Of a stretch of 64,000 bases of DNA, positions 21,055 through 31,408 are shown in pieces. Origin of the DNA: Arsenophonus melophagi. GTDB taxonomy: Bacteria > Pseudomonadota > Gammaproteobacteria > Enterobacterales > Enterobacteriaceae. The translations under genes and the position numbers were made by a program. The notes beneath the pieces were generated by a model, which searched no databases, was not told where the DNA came from, and was given only the letters and a program-made list of their open reading frames with translations. The first letter of the stretch is position 1. The number at the start of each line of letters is the position of its first letter. The stretch spans positions 1 through 64,000 of the forward strand of contig JAVYJS010000001.1 in NCBI GenBank assembly GCA_032378655.1, given 5' to 3'.

Positions 21055-21126
21055 TTCAGCTAAAAATAAAGCATTATTTTTATTTTGAGTTTTTATAATA
21101 CTTTTTTGCTATTATTGCTATTAATA

Positions 21127-21202
21127 GGGTCGTTAGCTCAGTTGGTAGAGCAGTTGACTTTTAATCAATTGGTCACAGGTTCAAATCCTGTACGACCCAC
21201 CA
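21127..21202 (+). tRNA. tRNA-Lys (TTT anticodon)
   Basis: A 76-base cloverleaf with anticodon TTT and encoded CCA, 72 bases after tRNA-Val in the same orientation, matching lysV in E. coli. Confidence 0.97.
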
Positions 21203-21518
21203 GACCACAATTATTTCACAATCGTTTTATTTTTTTAAAAAAAATAATTTCTTGTAATGCAATAAAATTAGGTATAATCTGTGTAGATTATCACTGCTCA
21301 TAGTGCGATATCTGCAACCTCATTGCTAATGAGGTATATCTAATAATTAGAAAATAACGTAAATAATGGCACAATTATTTATCATAGTAGATAAATCTAA
21401 AGATTTATCTACTGGAACCCTCTTAGATAAGAGGTGCGATATTAACATATCGCCATTTTTAAAATGGTGTTGCAAATATCTTTACGCGCTTTAAAGAAAG
21501 CATAATTTTTAAAAAAAA

Positions 21519-21569
21519 CATTTTGCCTTTTGAAAAAATTGGTAACCAACCTTTTCAAAAGGCAAAATG
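21519..21569. repeat. Perfect 18-bp inverted repeat
   Basis: Arms 21519-21536 and 21552-21569. The 15-base loop itself holds a smaller inverted repeat, TTGGT-A-ACCAA. Confidence 0.9.
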
Positions 21570-21744
21570 AATCAATATTATTGACGTCAATTTGATTCAC
21601 TATCTTTGATAGAATCCATTGTCTTTGACAGACATGATTTCATGGCTAAATCTTTTTTCTGTGAATCATGAGCTATCATCACTAACAGTAAGTGCAATCC
21701 ATATTATCATATGGATTGCAAACGATCATTTCAGTATTTAATGC

Positions 21745-21788
21745 GATCTTAAATGAGCCTTGTTAAGATACAAGGCTCATTTAAGATC
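21745..21788. repeat. Perfect 19-bp inverted repeat
   Basis: Arms 21745-21763 and 21770-21788, six-base loop, no adjoining gene. Confidence 0.9.
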
Positions 21789-21902
21789 TACTAGAATTGA
21801 CGCTACCAATATATGTTCTTCTTAATAAAGCCGTAGTTTCGTTTTATATGTATAGCTACATTGAACTATAATCTACTAATTATCAGTAGATGCTATTGCT
21901 AA

Positions 21903-21942
21903 AGCAATAGCAAACTTTTTTCAGCAATAGCAAACTTTTTTC
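21903..21942. repeat. Perfect 20-bp tandem duplication
   Basis: Two identical 20-base units abut (21903-21922 and 21923-21942), each ending in a T run. Confidence 0.9.
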
Positions 21943-21992
21943 TAAAAACATATTTATAATTTGAAAAGATAAAGATTGTGCAAGTCATAATC

Positions 21993-22038
21993 TTGCCATA
22001 TTGTCATTTTTATAAATAATAAAATGACAATATGGCAA
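21993..22038. repeat. Perfect 18-bp inverted repeat
   Basis: Arms 21993-22010 and 22021-22038, ten-base AT loop, no adjoining gene. Confidence 0.9.
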
Positions 22039-23301
22039 AATAATCTTCTTATCAGTCAGAACTAATGAGAATCCTTTATTCTTTGTAGTCTTTTCTTTGT
22101 AGTTAAGAGAAATGTTTTGTTATTCTTTTGAATTTTATATCTCAACATTAATGATTTCATTTGCTTATATCTGTATATTGAAAAGTATCAATTAGCTCTA
22201 AATATGTATTCTTTTACTCGATAGAAGTTTTAAAACTACCTTGCAAAATGATTTTATACTTAATTACTAAAGTAAATTGTGGTATTTATAACCACAACTC
22301 ACTATACTATATATAGTGTACAGTTATTCATGAATAAATCAATAAGCCTATATCGTTGATTATAGATAAAATATCTAGATTTATCGGTTTGTATTATGTT
22401 GCGAAATTTTATCAAAGCTATTCTTTAATATTTTAAATTGCGATGAGTGAACCGATAAAGGATCTTGCTACTTACTGAGTTGAGTAAATCTTCAAATTTG
22501 ATCTGATATTTATGCAACACTAAACGATGCACATTTTGAATAATTTTCATTACCTTTCAGAAGCTGGCCATTAAGCTTTATCAGTGTTTGATCTCTGAAA
22601 AGAGATTAGATGAAAATCTAGCAGTGAGATGTCTTAAAACATATCGAACAGCTTTAATTCAAATAGTTTTGAAACTTCAATGTTTATCATGAAGAATAAT
22701 AATTCTTATCGAATATTGCGTGTCGTTATTGAAGAACTTTTGTAGACCTTCATTAAAATTAGAAACCGTTAATGTTTTCTGTTTTATAGATAGATAAAAC
22801 AGTGTTATTTTTTTTATTAAATTATCCAATCAGGTAATAATATCCTCTTTTCTATTTCATTATTTTTAATAAAATATAGTGTAAATTCTTAAATCCTGAT
22901 ATCTTGATTTTATATGTATGTTACTTACCATGAGTGTCTTCTTGGATCTTTTGCTATCTAGAAAAGGATCATGTAGCTCTTTACTTTTATAAAAAAGTAA
23001 CCTAATTATATATTTAGGTATACATAAATATATCGGATGATCTCAAGCAAAGACTTGAGTACTGATGGAGTATAGTCGTAATAACCACTGATAATTAAAT
23101 GTATCAGCAATCATAACCTACGAGGCTCTCATCTGTATGTTCACAGAAATAAAGGCTTCTAATTCTATGATTAGAAGCCTTTAATCACATGTTTACTATT
23201 TGAGTAAACACCGCACGTAGAATTGGGCAAGCGTCTGGCTACAGAATAGTACTTGATTTTTTCTTTTTCAAGAACTATTTTAGTTATCATCTACACCTTA
23301 T

Positions 23302-23377
23302 GGGTTATTAGCTCAGTTGGTAGAGCAGTGGACTCTTAATCCATCGGTCGCAGGTTCGAGCCCTGCATAACCCACCA
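23302..23377 (+). tRNA. tRNA-Lys (CTT anticodon)
   Basis: A 76-base cloverleaf with encoded CCA. The anticodon loop CTCTTAA gives anticodon CTT, which would read AAG. E. coli K-12 has no such tRNA. It stands alone, 2.1 kb from the tRNA-Lys(TTT). Confidence 0.95.
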
Positions 23378-24501
23378 CGTATGATTATTTATACTTCTAT
23401 TTATGACTGATAGCTGATTCCATTTCAAAATCAAAAAACATTTCGGCAATTTTCTACTCACTTATTCTTGGGATCAAGAACGCTCTAATATTCTTACATT
23501 CTTTCGCATCTATATTTTCGTAAAAATAAAATTTTTTCTAAAAATACTCTTTCAATATTATATATTAACTTTATATTATTGCAGTTTTACGCAATAAAAT
23601 ATAGGGATCTACTATCTGCTTATTTATGATTTTTTATCTATAAAATCGCTTTACTTTAGCTTTACTTTAGTAAAGATTTTCTATAGTTATTACATCAATA
23701 AAACACTTACTTGATTTAAAATATTTTAGTACTTATTTAAAATAAAGAGAATCCAATATTATATTTTATATATAAATACTTGCATGATTATTAATCAATG
23801 CTATTGAGCATGAATGGTTAATAAATAACTTTATTTCTTCACTTTACTTTTTATGATCAAAAGATCATTTTTGTCATAAAATTATTTGAAATTGCTTTTA
23901 GCATATTGCATGACAATTAATTTAGCCATAAACACAACTCTGTCGTTAAATACATAGTTTTAATGCTTTGAATCACATATTTACTATGCCTTAATGTTGA
24001 AAGGGTGTAAATTAAAACTGAAACTACAAGAAAATTGCAAACCTACGTTGCAATTCGAAATTAGAAATATCTAATCGATGTATAGTGAATAAAGATATTT
24101 TTATTACATATTAATTCAATACTCACTTTAAAATAAATTAATTTTATAATTCATTGTTCTCTTATCTACTCATCTACGAGATAGTATAGTATATTTATAT
24201 GAATAAACTAGTTAAGTATCAATTACAAAACCGGTCTAAAAATAGATTGCAAGGTTCTAATTACACTTTTAATAAAGTAAATTATTCACTTTTCACAAAA
24301 AATTCCATGAGAATATTAAGTAAGATAATAAAATTTTCTATGAAAATAGTATTAATAACGCTGTATATAGTAATTGTTGTATAATTATTGTTTTCAGAAT
24401 TTTGTATTATACAATCTATATCAGTGCCATAAAAATTTATATTATCTCTATTAAATTTTATTAAATAATGTCTAAAACTATGAATAAGTCAGGAAACATA
24501 A
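23378..24501. other. Gene-free spacer before glyA
   Basis: Very AT-rich, with no recognisable gene. A 61-codon frame at 24199-24384 has no family resemblance and its composition matches noncoding DNA here. Confidence 0.6.
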
Positions 24502-25755
24502 ATGTTAAAGCATGTAACAAGTATTGCAGAGTATGATCAAGAACTATGGCAGGCAATGGAAAATGAAGTTAAGCGTCAGGAAGAACATATTGAGTTAATC
24601 GCTTCTGAAAATTATGCAAGTCCAAGAGTTATGCAAGCTCAAGGTTCTCAACTTACCAATAAATATGCAGAAGGTTATCCAGGAAATCGTTATTATGGTG
24701 GTTGTGAGTATATTGATATTATTGAACAACTTGCTATTAATAGAGCAAAAGCCTTATTTCAAGCGGATTTTGCAAATGTGCAACCACACTCTGGATCACA
24801 AGCTAACGCTGCTGTTTATATGGCCTTATTAAAACCAGGTGACACGGTATTAGGCATGCATTTAGCACATGGCGGACATTTAACTCATGGATCGCCAGTC
24901 AACTTTTCAGGTAAACTGTATAATATCATTCATTATGGCCTGAATGAGGATGGTAATATTGATTACGACCATATCATCATGCAAGCAGAAAAATATAAAC
25001 CAAAAATGATTATTGCCGGTTTTTCTGCTTATTCAGGTATCATTGAATGGGCTAAAATGCGTAAAATTGCAGATAGTATAGATGCTTATTTATTTGTTGA
25101 TATGGCACATATTGCTGGTTTGATTGCTACTGGTGTTTATCCTAATCCTGTTCCTTATGCACATGTTGTGACGACAACAACCCATAAAACTTTAGGTGGC
25201 CCTCGCGGCGGTTTAATTTTAGCTAAAGACGGCGATGAAGCATTTTATAAAAAACTAAATGCTGCTGTATTTCCTGGCGTTCAAGGTGGTCCGTTAATGC
25301 ATGTTATTGCTGGTAAAGCGGTTGCATTAAAAGAAGCGATGGAGCCCGAATTTAAGATTTATCAGCAGCAAGTGGCTAAAAATGCAAAAACCATGGTTGG
25401 TATTTTTATCGAGCGTAATTACACAGTTGTTTCTGGTGGAACCAGAAATCATCTATTTTTAATAGATTTAGCGAATAAAGGAATCACCGGTAAAGAGGCC
25501 GACGTCGCCATTGGAAGAGCTAATATTATTGTTAATAAAAATAGTGTACCCAATGATCTAAGAGGGCCACGTATTACATCAGGTATTCGTATTGGTTCAT
25601 CTGCCATTACTCGTCGTGGATTCAAAGAAAAAGAATCTGGTGAATTAGCTCATTGGATATGTGACATTTTGGATAATGTTAATAATGACCGTATCATTCA
25701 AAATATAAAACAAAAAGTATTACTGGCTTGTAATCAGTTTCGAGTTTATACATAA
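24502..25755 (+). CDS. glyA: Serine hydroxymethyltransferase
   Basis: GlyA converts serine and tetrahydrofolate to glycine and 5,10-methylene-tetrahydrofolate, the main one-carbon source that FolD (35.4 kb) then oxidises. The 417 residues equal the E. coli length. The PLP lysine lies in the TTTTHKTLGGPRGG motif near 229. NVQPHSGSQAN, AHGGHLTHGSPVNFSG and the C-terminal SGIRIGSSAITRRG are intact. A GGAAA element precedes the ATG. No neighbouring gene forms an operon with it; a hairpin overlaps its stop. Confidence 0.97.
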   Translation: MLKHVTSIAEYDQELWQAMENEVKRQEEHIELIASENYASPRVMQAQGSQLTNKYAEGYPGNRYYGGCEYIDIIEQLAINRAKALFQADFANVQPHSGSQANAAVYMALLKPGDTVLGMHLAHGGHLTHGSPVNFSGKLYNIIHYGLNEDGNIDYDHIIMQAEKYKPKMIIAGFSAYSGIIEWAKMRKIADSIDAYLFVDMAHIAGLIATGVYPNPVPYAHVVTTTTHKTLGGPRGGLILAKDGDEAFYKKLNAAVFPGVQGGPLMHVIAGKAVALKEAMEPEFKIYQQQVAKNAKTMVGIFIERNYTVVSGGTRNHLFLIDLANKGITGKEADVAIGRANIIVNKNSVPNDLRGPRITSGIRIGSSAITRRGFKEKESGELAHWICDILDNVNNDRIIQNIKQKVLLACNQFRVYT

Positions 25756-25784
25756 TTCAGTTATACACTGAATTATGTATTTTA
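25748..25784 (+). terminator. Terminator overlapping the glyA stop
   Basis: Perfect 13-bp arms (25748-25760 and 25768-25780) include the TAA stop and are followed by TTTTAA. Confidence 0.75.
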
Positions 25785-26327
25785 ACTTACTTCAGTTATT
25801 AACTAAAGTGGGTTTTACTTCCTGAATGCAATGGTGATAAATAACGACTGTTTCGTCAATCTAGTTGACGATTGACTGATAATAGATTCTTTTACTTATT
25901 TTGGTTTATGGCATTTTACCTATATCGAAAAATTTCTCTCCATTCTAGAGAGAATGGTTTTAAGATGACACCAATAGTATACTCCTATACTAGTGCTTTG
26001 ATAATCGTATCTAATAATCGTACCTATAGTAAGTAGTAATAGAATCCAATCATTCTTATACTACCTTGCATATCATTGTTTTTCTGTCTTTAACTTATTG
26101 CAATAATATAGTCATTCTGATCTAATGGTTGCTAGAGTTACCGTCTGGACATAGATAGGTATTAACTTTTTTCTAATAAAAAGTTAGTTATATTTTAACT
26201 ATTAAATGAGCTATTTTATCGCAAGTTTAAACATATCTCTATTAGCTATCATAGAGCCCTGATAACACAAGACTCAAAAGCATTAATAACGCAATAAATA
26301 TAAATAATTACTAGAGCCAATTGGCTT
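25785..26327. other. Gene-free spacer glyA-suhB
   Basis: Nothing recognisable beyond short hairpins, for example near 25937-25960. Confidence 0.55.
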
Positions 26328-27122
26328 TTAATTAGTCTTATACTTAAGCTGTATTTCTAGTACTATTTTTTTTACCATACGTGCACTAGCAACCAATAAG
26401 TTGCCTGATAAAAGGTAACTGTTACCGCCAAAAAAATCACTTATAAAACCTCCAGCTTCACGTACCATTAGCTCTCCTGCAATAAAATGAAATGGTTTTA
26501 AGTCAATCCCAAAAAAACCATCGACGCGACCTGCAGCAACGTACGCTAAATCTAAAGCCGTTGCTCCAGTACAGCGAAAATCAGCGTATTTATTAAATAA
26601 TTTCGTGATAATATTCATGTATACCGTCGTGTATTGCTGAGCTTTTAAGGGAAAACTGGTCGCAAGAATTGCGCCTTCTAAAGAATTAATATTCTTAAGA
26701 CGGAGACGATAGCCATTTAATTGCGCTCCTTTTCCACGTTCTGAAGTAAAGAGCTCATTAAGCATTGGATTATAAATTACAGCGACTTCTGTCCGGCTTC
26801 TAATACGTACTGTAATAGAAATAGCAAAATGGGGTAAGCGTTTAGTAAAATTAGTTTTACCATCCAGTGGGTTGATAATCCACTGGATATCATCTTTTTC
26901 ACCAACTATTTTACAACTTTCTTCTATAAAAATTGAATGAGTAGGATAAGATTTCTGAATTACTTCAATGATAATTTTTTCTACTTTTTTATCAAAAAAA
27001 GTAGAAAAATTATTTTTTTCTTTCGCTATATCTACGGGAAAATCCGGTTTTTCATAGCTTTTAACAATAAAGTTGCCAGCTTGGCGAGCTGCTCGGATAG
27101 CAATAATTAGCATTGGATGCAT
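26328..27122 (-). CDS. suhB: SuhB, inositol monophosphatase family protein, active site altered
   Basis: In E. coli SuhB has inositol-1-monophosphatase activity and, separately, joins the NusA/NusG antitermination complex on rRNA operons. The 264 residues align with E. coli (267) almost without gaps. Metal-site residues D44, E67 and E68 are retained. The catalytic DPLDGT motif, however, is changed to NPLDGK (D84N, T89K), and the WD motif is FH (D212H). I checked both codon by codon. Phosphatase activity is therefore probably lost, while the fold and the RNA polymerase/Nus role may remain. It is divergent from iscS, as suhB and the isc genes are in E. coli; trmJ, normally between them, is missing. 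Confidence 0.93.
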   Translation of the reverse strand: MHPMLIIAIRAARQAGNFIVKSYEKPDFPVDIAKEKNNFSTFFDKKVEKIIIEVIQKSYPTHSIFIEESCKIVGEKDDIQWIINPLDGKTNFTKRLPHFAISITVRIRSRTEVAVIYNPMLNELFTSERGKGAQLNGYRLRLKNINSLEGAILATSFPLKAQQYTTVYMNIITKLFNKYADFRCTGATALDLAYVAAGRVDGFFGIDLKPFHFIAGELMVREAGGFISDFFGGNSYLLSGNLLVASARMVKKIVLEIQLKYKTN

Positions 27123-28258
27123 GAGTTATTTCCAGCGGAAATGTTAAAGAAATAAACTAAAGAAATAAACTGAAGCAAAAGCGGCAGTATCTCACAAATT
27201 TTAATAAAGATTTATTAGCATAAATATTTTTTATATATAACATCAATTAATAGTTGATGCAAAATACTGATAATCTTTCTAAGAAAGATTATCAGTATTA
27301 TTTATTAGGGCATTCTACACCAGAAATAGGATCCCTTAATTAAATGTAAGATCAAAACAATTTAAATGACTCATTTATATGTCATTAACGTTTTTTAAAA
27401 AAAACAATTTTGTATTATCTATTTGCACAAGTGATTTTATGATTCAAGTTACTATTATGAAAATTACACTAACTTTTGCTTAGTTCTCTTGATTTTACTG
27501 AAAACCTAAAAATCATTATTTAAGATCGCATCTTATCATAACTTTATACGAATCTCTAATAATACCATAGAGACTATCCTGTCGTTACTAGATTCCAACT
27601 AGTGGCTATTAAGCCATTAAACATATTCATTTAACGAATGAAGAACTAAAGAAAGGGCTAATATTGTATTCAGATTCTTAATAACTTACACATAGTTTAG
27701 TTCATTGGACTAATAACTACTGAATTTAGCAGTTATTCAATTTCTTATTTATTATGCATAATAAATTAAGAAATTCTTGAAAGATCAAGGCCAAGAAGGC
27801 TATAATATCAGCCTATAGAGGCTATAGAAATGTTCTCTATCTCTTTAGAATTGGAGAGAGGCACTCAATAATAATTGAGTGAATTCTGAGGCTCCATAGC
27901 GGATGTGAATATTATGGAATAATATAATTTGATGCCGAATCTTCAGTATATCGTAAAGATTCTCTATTTTAGAAATGCTATTCTACCGCAATACTCGTTC
28001 TATATATGACATCTTTATTTAAAGAAACTAAATTTGTACTATTAGCTGTGTGCTGTTTTATATATCAAAATATCAGAAAATTTCGTTTTTATTATCTTGA
28101 TAACTTCTCTCTTCATTTCGAATGAAGATGAACTGGTTTCTAGTTTTATTTCTTCCGCTGAATATTTATTTTATTTAGACAATATAAAAACTATTTTACA
28201 CAAATTATTTCTACTTTGATAAGTGTGTTAAGATAACTTCTTCTTAATGGAAAAGAAG
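27123..28258. other. Gene-free spacer, divergent suhB/isc region
   Basis: No recognisable trmJ. It contains a 13-bp tandem duplication (27146-27158 and 27159-27171) just upstream of suhB, an 18-bp inverted repeat at 27263-27299, and smaller hairpins. Confidence 0.6.
27263..27299. repeat. Perfect 18-bp inverted repeat
   Basis: Arms 27263-27280 and 27282-27299 with a single central base. It lies in the divergent region upstream of suhB, so it is not an obvious terminator of an intact gene. Confidence 0.9.
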
Positions 28259-28360
28259 GTTATCGAAGTAAACAAACTTATTGATTCAATAAATGGTGGT
28301 TTTGATTTAAGTGACCGTATTACCACTCTTCTGAGTGAAGAAGAACATATAAGATATTAA
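28259..28360 (+). pseudogene. iscR: Possible iscR remnant
   Basis: An open stretch reads VIEVNKLIDSINGGFDLSDR and continues ITTLLSEEEH before a stop. It resembles two parts of E. coli IscR, the VGEVISAVDESVD and RDLSDRLTGFL segments, joined without the intervening Cys-rich cluster-binding loop. It lies directly upstream of iscS, where iscR belongs. No DNA-binding domain is visible upstream. The match is short, so this is a moderate inference. Confidence 0.4.
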
Positions 28361-28573
28361 TATACAAGATTAAGTTAATAATAAAGAAGAAAAGGATAAA
28401 CATGACTGAATTGCAAAAGTAATAATCAAAATCCTGATGAGGCTAACTCATCAATCTGAACTTATTCTTGATATTGGCATATTAATAAAATTGATTCTAC
28501 ATGTTACGCAATAAAATAATTATAAAATAATAAAATTTTAAGGCGTTTTTAGTCTCATGGAGCCAGTGAGTTA

Positions 28574-29710
28574 ATGAAATTACCGATTTATTTAGACTAT
28601 TCTGCTACTACACCTATTGATCCTCGTGTTGCTGAAAAAATGATGCAGTGTATGACTATAGATGGCAATTTTGGTAATCCATCATCTCGTTCTCATGTTT
28701 TTGGGTGGAGGGCTGAAGAAGCTGTTGATGTTGCACGTAATCAGGTTGCTGAGTTAATTAATGCAGATCCGCGCGAGATTGTTTTCACTTCAGGAGCTAC
28801 TGAATCAGATAACTTGGCTATAAAAGGTATTGCTTTTTTCTATCAGAAAAAAGGTAAACATATCATTACAAGTAAAATTGAGCATAAGGCAGTTCTTGAT
28901 ACTTGTCGTCAACTGGAGCGTGCAGGCTTTGAAGTAACTTATCTGACGCCAAAAAGTAATGGTCTGATCGATCTGCAGCAACTTGAAAAGGCTATGCGTA
29001 CGGATACAATTTTGCTCTCAATTATGCATGTTAATAATGAGATTGGTATTATTCAAGATATTGCTTCTATAGGTGAGCTTTGTCATAATCACAGTATTTT
29101 ATTCCATGTTGATGCAGCACAATCAATAGGTAAATTACCGATTAATTTACATGAACTTAAAATTGATTTAATATCTTTTTCAGCACATAAACTATATGGC
29201 CCCATGGGCATAGGTGCACTTTATATACGTCGTAAACCCCGTATTCAACTTGTAGCGCAACAGCATGGTGGCGGTCAAGAACGAGGAATGCGTTCAGGGA
29301 CATTACCAGTACATCAGATTGTAGGCATGGGTGAAGCTTATCGGATAGCTAAAGTAGAAATGGAAGCAGAATCTAGTCGATTACACTCTTTACGTCAACG
29401 CTTATGGAACGGTATTAAGGATCTTCGTGAGGTTTATCTTAATGGGGATTTGCGTTATTGCGCTCCTCATATACTCAATATAAGCTTTAATTATATGGAA
29501 GCTAAATCTTTAATGATGACACTGAAAGATTTAGCTGTTTCATCCGGTTCAGCATGTACATCAGAAAGTCTTGAATCTTCATATGTACTTAAAGCATTAG
29601 GAATGAATGATAAATTAGCTCGTAGTTCAATTCGTTTTTCTTTGGGTCGATTTACTACTGAAGAAGAAATTGATTATGCCATACAGCTAATTAAAAATAT
29701 AATTAGTTGA
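28574..29710 (+). CDS. iscS: Cysteine desulfurase IscS, C-terminally shortened
   Basis: IscS is the PLP enzyme that takes sulfur from cysteine for Fe-S clusters, tRNA thiolation and thiamine. The product has 378 residues against 404 in E. coli. The PLP lysine (SFSAHKLYGP, near 206) and the catalytic cysteine loop (SSGSACTSESLESS, C near 328) are intact. It stops after EEIDYAIQLIKNIIS, so the last 26 residues of E. coli IscS, the tail shown to contact the IscU scaffold, are missing, and the bases after the stop do not resemble it. iscU, hscB, hscA and fdx do not follow. It can still act as a sulfur donor to other partners. Confidence 0.95.
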   Translation: MKLPIYLDYSATTPIDPRVAEKMMQCMTIDGNFGNPSSRSHVFGWRAEEAVDVARNQVAELINADPREIVFTSGATESDNLAIKGIAFFYQKKGKHIITSKIEHKAVLDTCRQLERAGFEVTYLTPKSNGLIDLQQLEKAMRTDTILLSIMHVNNEIGIIQDIASIGELCHNHSILFHVDAAQSIGKLPINLHELKIDLISFSAHKLYGPMGIGALYIRRKPRIQLVAQQHGGGQERGMRSGTLPVHQIVGMGEAYRIAKVEMEAESSRLHSLRQRLWNGIKDLREVYLNGDLRYCAPHILNISFNYMEAKSLMMTLKDLAVSSGSACTSESLESSYVLKALGMNDKLARSSIRFSLGRFTTEEEIDYAIQLIKNIIS

Positions 29711-30230
29711 CTATATGATCTTGTATAGCATCGAATGGATTTTTTTTTGAAAAAAAGATATGGTTTTAGAAATTTGCAGTATAACAAATAGCACAAAATA
29801 ATTAATTGTTATACTTACTGATGTAAGATCGATTAATTTGATTAGTGATTACATAATACTAATTTGTGTTACAAGTTTTGTTAATGTAATAAAAATTGAG
29901 TTAAAAAGTTAATAATACAATTATTAAAACTATGTGTAGTATGGAGATTGTGAGTTGAATTAAGTAATTGCATCGAGTTTATTTTATAGTAAAATGTATG
30001 AAATGTATGAAAGGTAAGATCTTTGATAAAGCAAGCATTGTTTAACATTCAACGATTTCTTAAGAAATATACTGGTCGCTAGTGCAGAGTCACTATTGTA
30101 TTTTGAAGAGATGATTAAAGCTAAGATTTTCTTTTAAATAAAGATAATTATAACATTATTCAGACATATTTAATTACCGATCGTTTAAAACAACATGATT
30201 GTAAATAAATAAAATGGTTAATTACCATAG
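29711..30230. other. Gene-free spacer where iscU would be expected
   Basis: In E. coli iscU, iscA, hscBA and fdx follow iscS. I could not recognise any of them in these 520 bases. Confidence 0.6.
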
Positions 30231-30284
30231 ATTTCTATCTATTAGTAAACTTTGATTATGCAAAGTTTACTAATAGATAGAAAT
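30231..30284 (-). terminator. Perfect 24-bp inverted repeat downstream of amiD
   Basis: Arms 30231-30254 and 30261-30284, loop ATTATG, 13 bases past the amiD stop in its direction of transcription. The position suits a terminator, but the stem is very long and lacks a true U tract. Confidence 0.7.
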
Positions 30285-30297
30285 ATTATCTAAACGG

Positions 30298-31155
30298 CTA
30301 GCTATGTTTAGGTAATAATATATTCTGGCTTCTATATTTCTCGACTAATGCACGAGCAATAGCTTCTGTTTCAGCATCTGCATTACCGCTTGTATTGGTA
30401 GGACGAAAATGTAGCTGAAATGCGCTTATTGTTCTTCGTGTTTCATCATCAAGTTCACCTGATTGTGGAATCTTATCATAACCATATTTGTGTAAATATT
30501 TTTGTATCATTGATACGCTGGCTGGTGTATCAAGTGATCGACCTGCTAAATATTTATTAACTGTGTTTTCTTCCGGCCAAGCTCCAATACCAAGCTGAGC
30601 TAAACGTTTCCATGGAAAATTTTTACCTGGATCATACTTTCTTAATGGAGCAATATCACTATGGGCTAAAACATTAGCTGGGGCTATGTTATATCGCCTT
30701 ATGATATCTTGTGCTAATACAATGATATGAGAAATTTGTTGTTCATTAAAAGGATACCAAAATTTATTGCTAAACATAGTTTCAGTAAATCCTTTATTAA
30801 CTATTTCTATTCCAATAGAAATATCATTCAGGTTAATTCTTCCATTCCAATTACTTAAACCTGCATGCCATGCTCTTTTATGTTCTGGAACAAGGCTAAA
30901 TATAACTGGTTTACCGCTTTTGGTTTTCGGTACTTCTGGAATTAGATAATGAGCGCTGACTTGTGTTTGAGTTAAAATCTGCAATGAGCGTGCATCATTT
31001 ACTGTGGTATAGTGAAATATTAAAAATTTCACCCGATCATCTTGGCTGATCGGAGAGAAAGATTTATCAATATAATAATTGCCCATGTCAACAATAGGAG
31101 GTTTAGATGAACAGCCTGTTATTATTAATAATAATATCATCAACAACTTTCGCAT
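30298..31155 (-). CDS. amiD: AmiD-like N-acetylmuramoyl-L-alanine amidase, lipoprotein
   Basis: AmiD is a zinc amidase of the outer membrane inner face that cleaves the muramyl-L-alanine bond of muropeptides. The N-terminus is a lipoprotein signal with lipobox LIITGC, so the mature protein should begin at C15. The amidase_2 domain (about 40-190) shows the zinc ligands in IFHYTT and LAHSDIAP-X4-DPG. A peptidoglycan_binding-1-like domain follows (about 210-275, PASVSMIQKYLHKYGYD to DAETEAIARAL). It has 285 residues against 276 in E. coli, which it resembles throughout. It stands alone. Confidence 0.92.
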   Translation of the reverse strand: MRKLLMILLLIITGCSSKPPIVDMGNYYIDKSFSPISQDDRVKFLIFHYTTVNDARSLQILTQTQVSAHYLIPEVPKTKSGKPVIFSLVPEHKRAWHAGLSNWNGRINLNDISIGIEIVNKGFTETMFSNKFWYPFNEQQISHIIVLAQDIIRRYNIAPANVLAHSDIAPLRKYDPGKNFPWKRLAQLGIGAWPEENTVNKYLAGRSLDTPASVSMIQKYLHKYGYDKIPQSGELDDETRRTISAFQLHFRPTNTSGNADAETEAIARALVEKYRSQNILLPKHS

Positions 31156-31408
31156 ATCATCTCCATAAAAGTGTTTGATGCCTACTCATACATTTAAATT
31201 ATTTCAGTCTAACAATTAACTATACGTTACATTTTATTGATCAATTATTGATAGCGGAATTTATATAAATTCACATAATGCACTATTTGTAATCTTTTTT
31301 ATTTACATATTGTTTAGCTAAAAATCATAGAAATGATTTTAAATCAGAAAGTGTTTTTAATATTGAATTTATTTTTTTCAAAAAATTACAATATTAATTG
31401 TAAATATG

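Larger units (their letters stand above)
21203..23301. other. Gene-free spacer between two tRNA-Lys genes
   Basis: No coding gene is recognisable in 2.1 kb. It is the densest cluster of inverted repeats here: perfect arms of 13 bp (21386-21413), 18 bp (21519-21569), 12 bp (21693-21720), 19 bp (21745-21788), 18 bp (21993-22038) and 13 bp (23151-23182). Confidence 0.7.

Noticed and set aside
21203..23301. The row of hairpins considered as a CRISPR array or a REP-type cluster
   Set aside because: The arm sequences differ completely from each other and spacing is irregular; there are no repeated units and no cas genes.
24199..24384. 61-codon frame ending in a hydrophobic stretch
   Set aside because: Composition is that of the AT-rich spacer, with no family resemblance; hydrophobic runs arise easily from such DNA.
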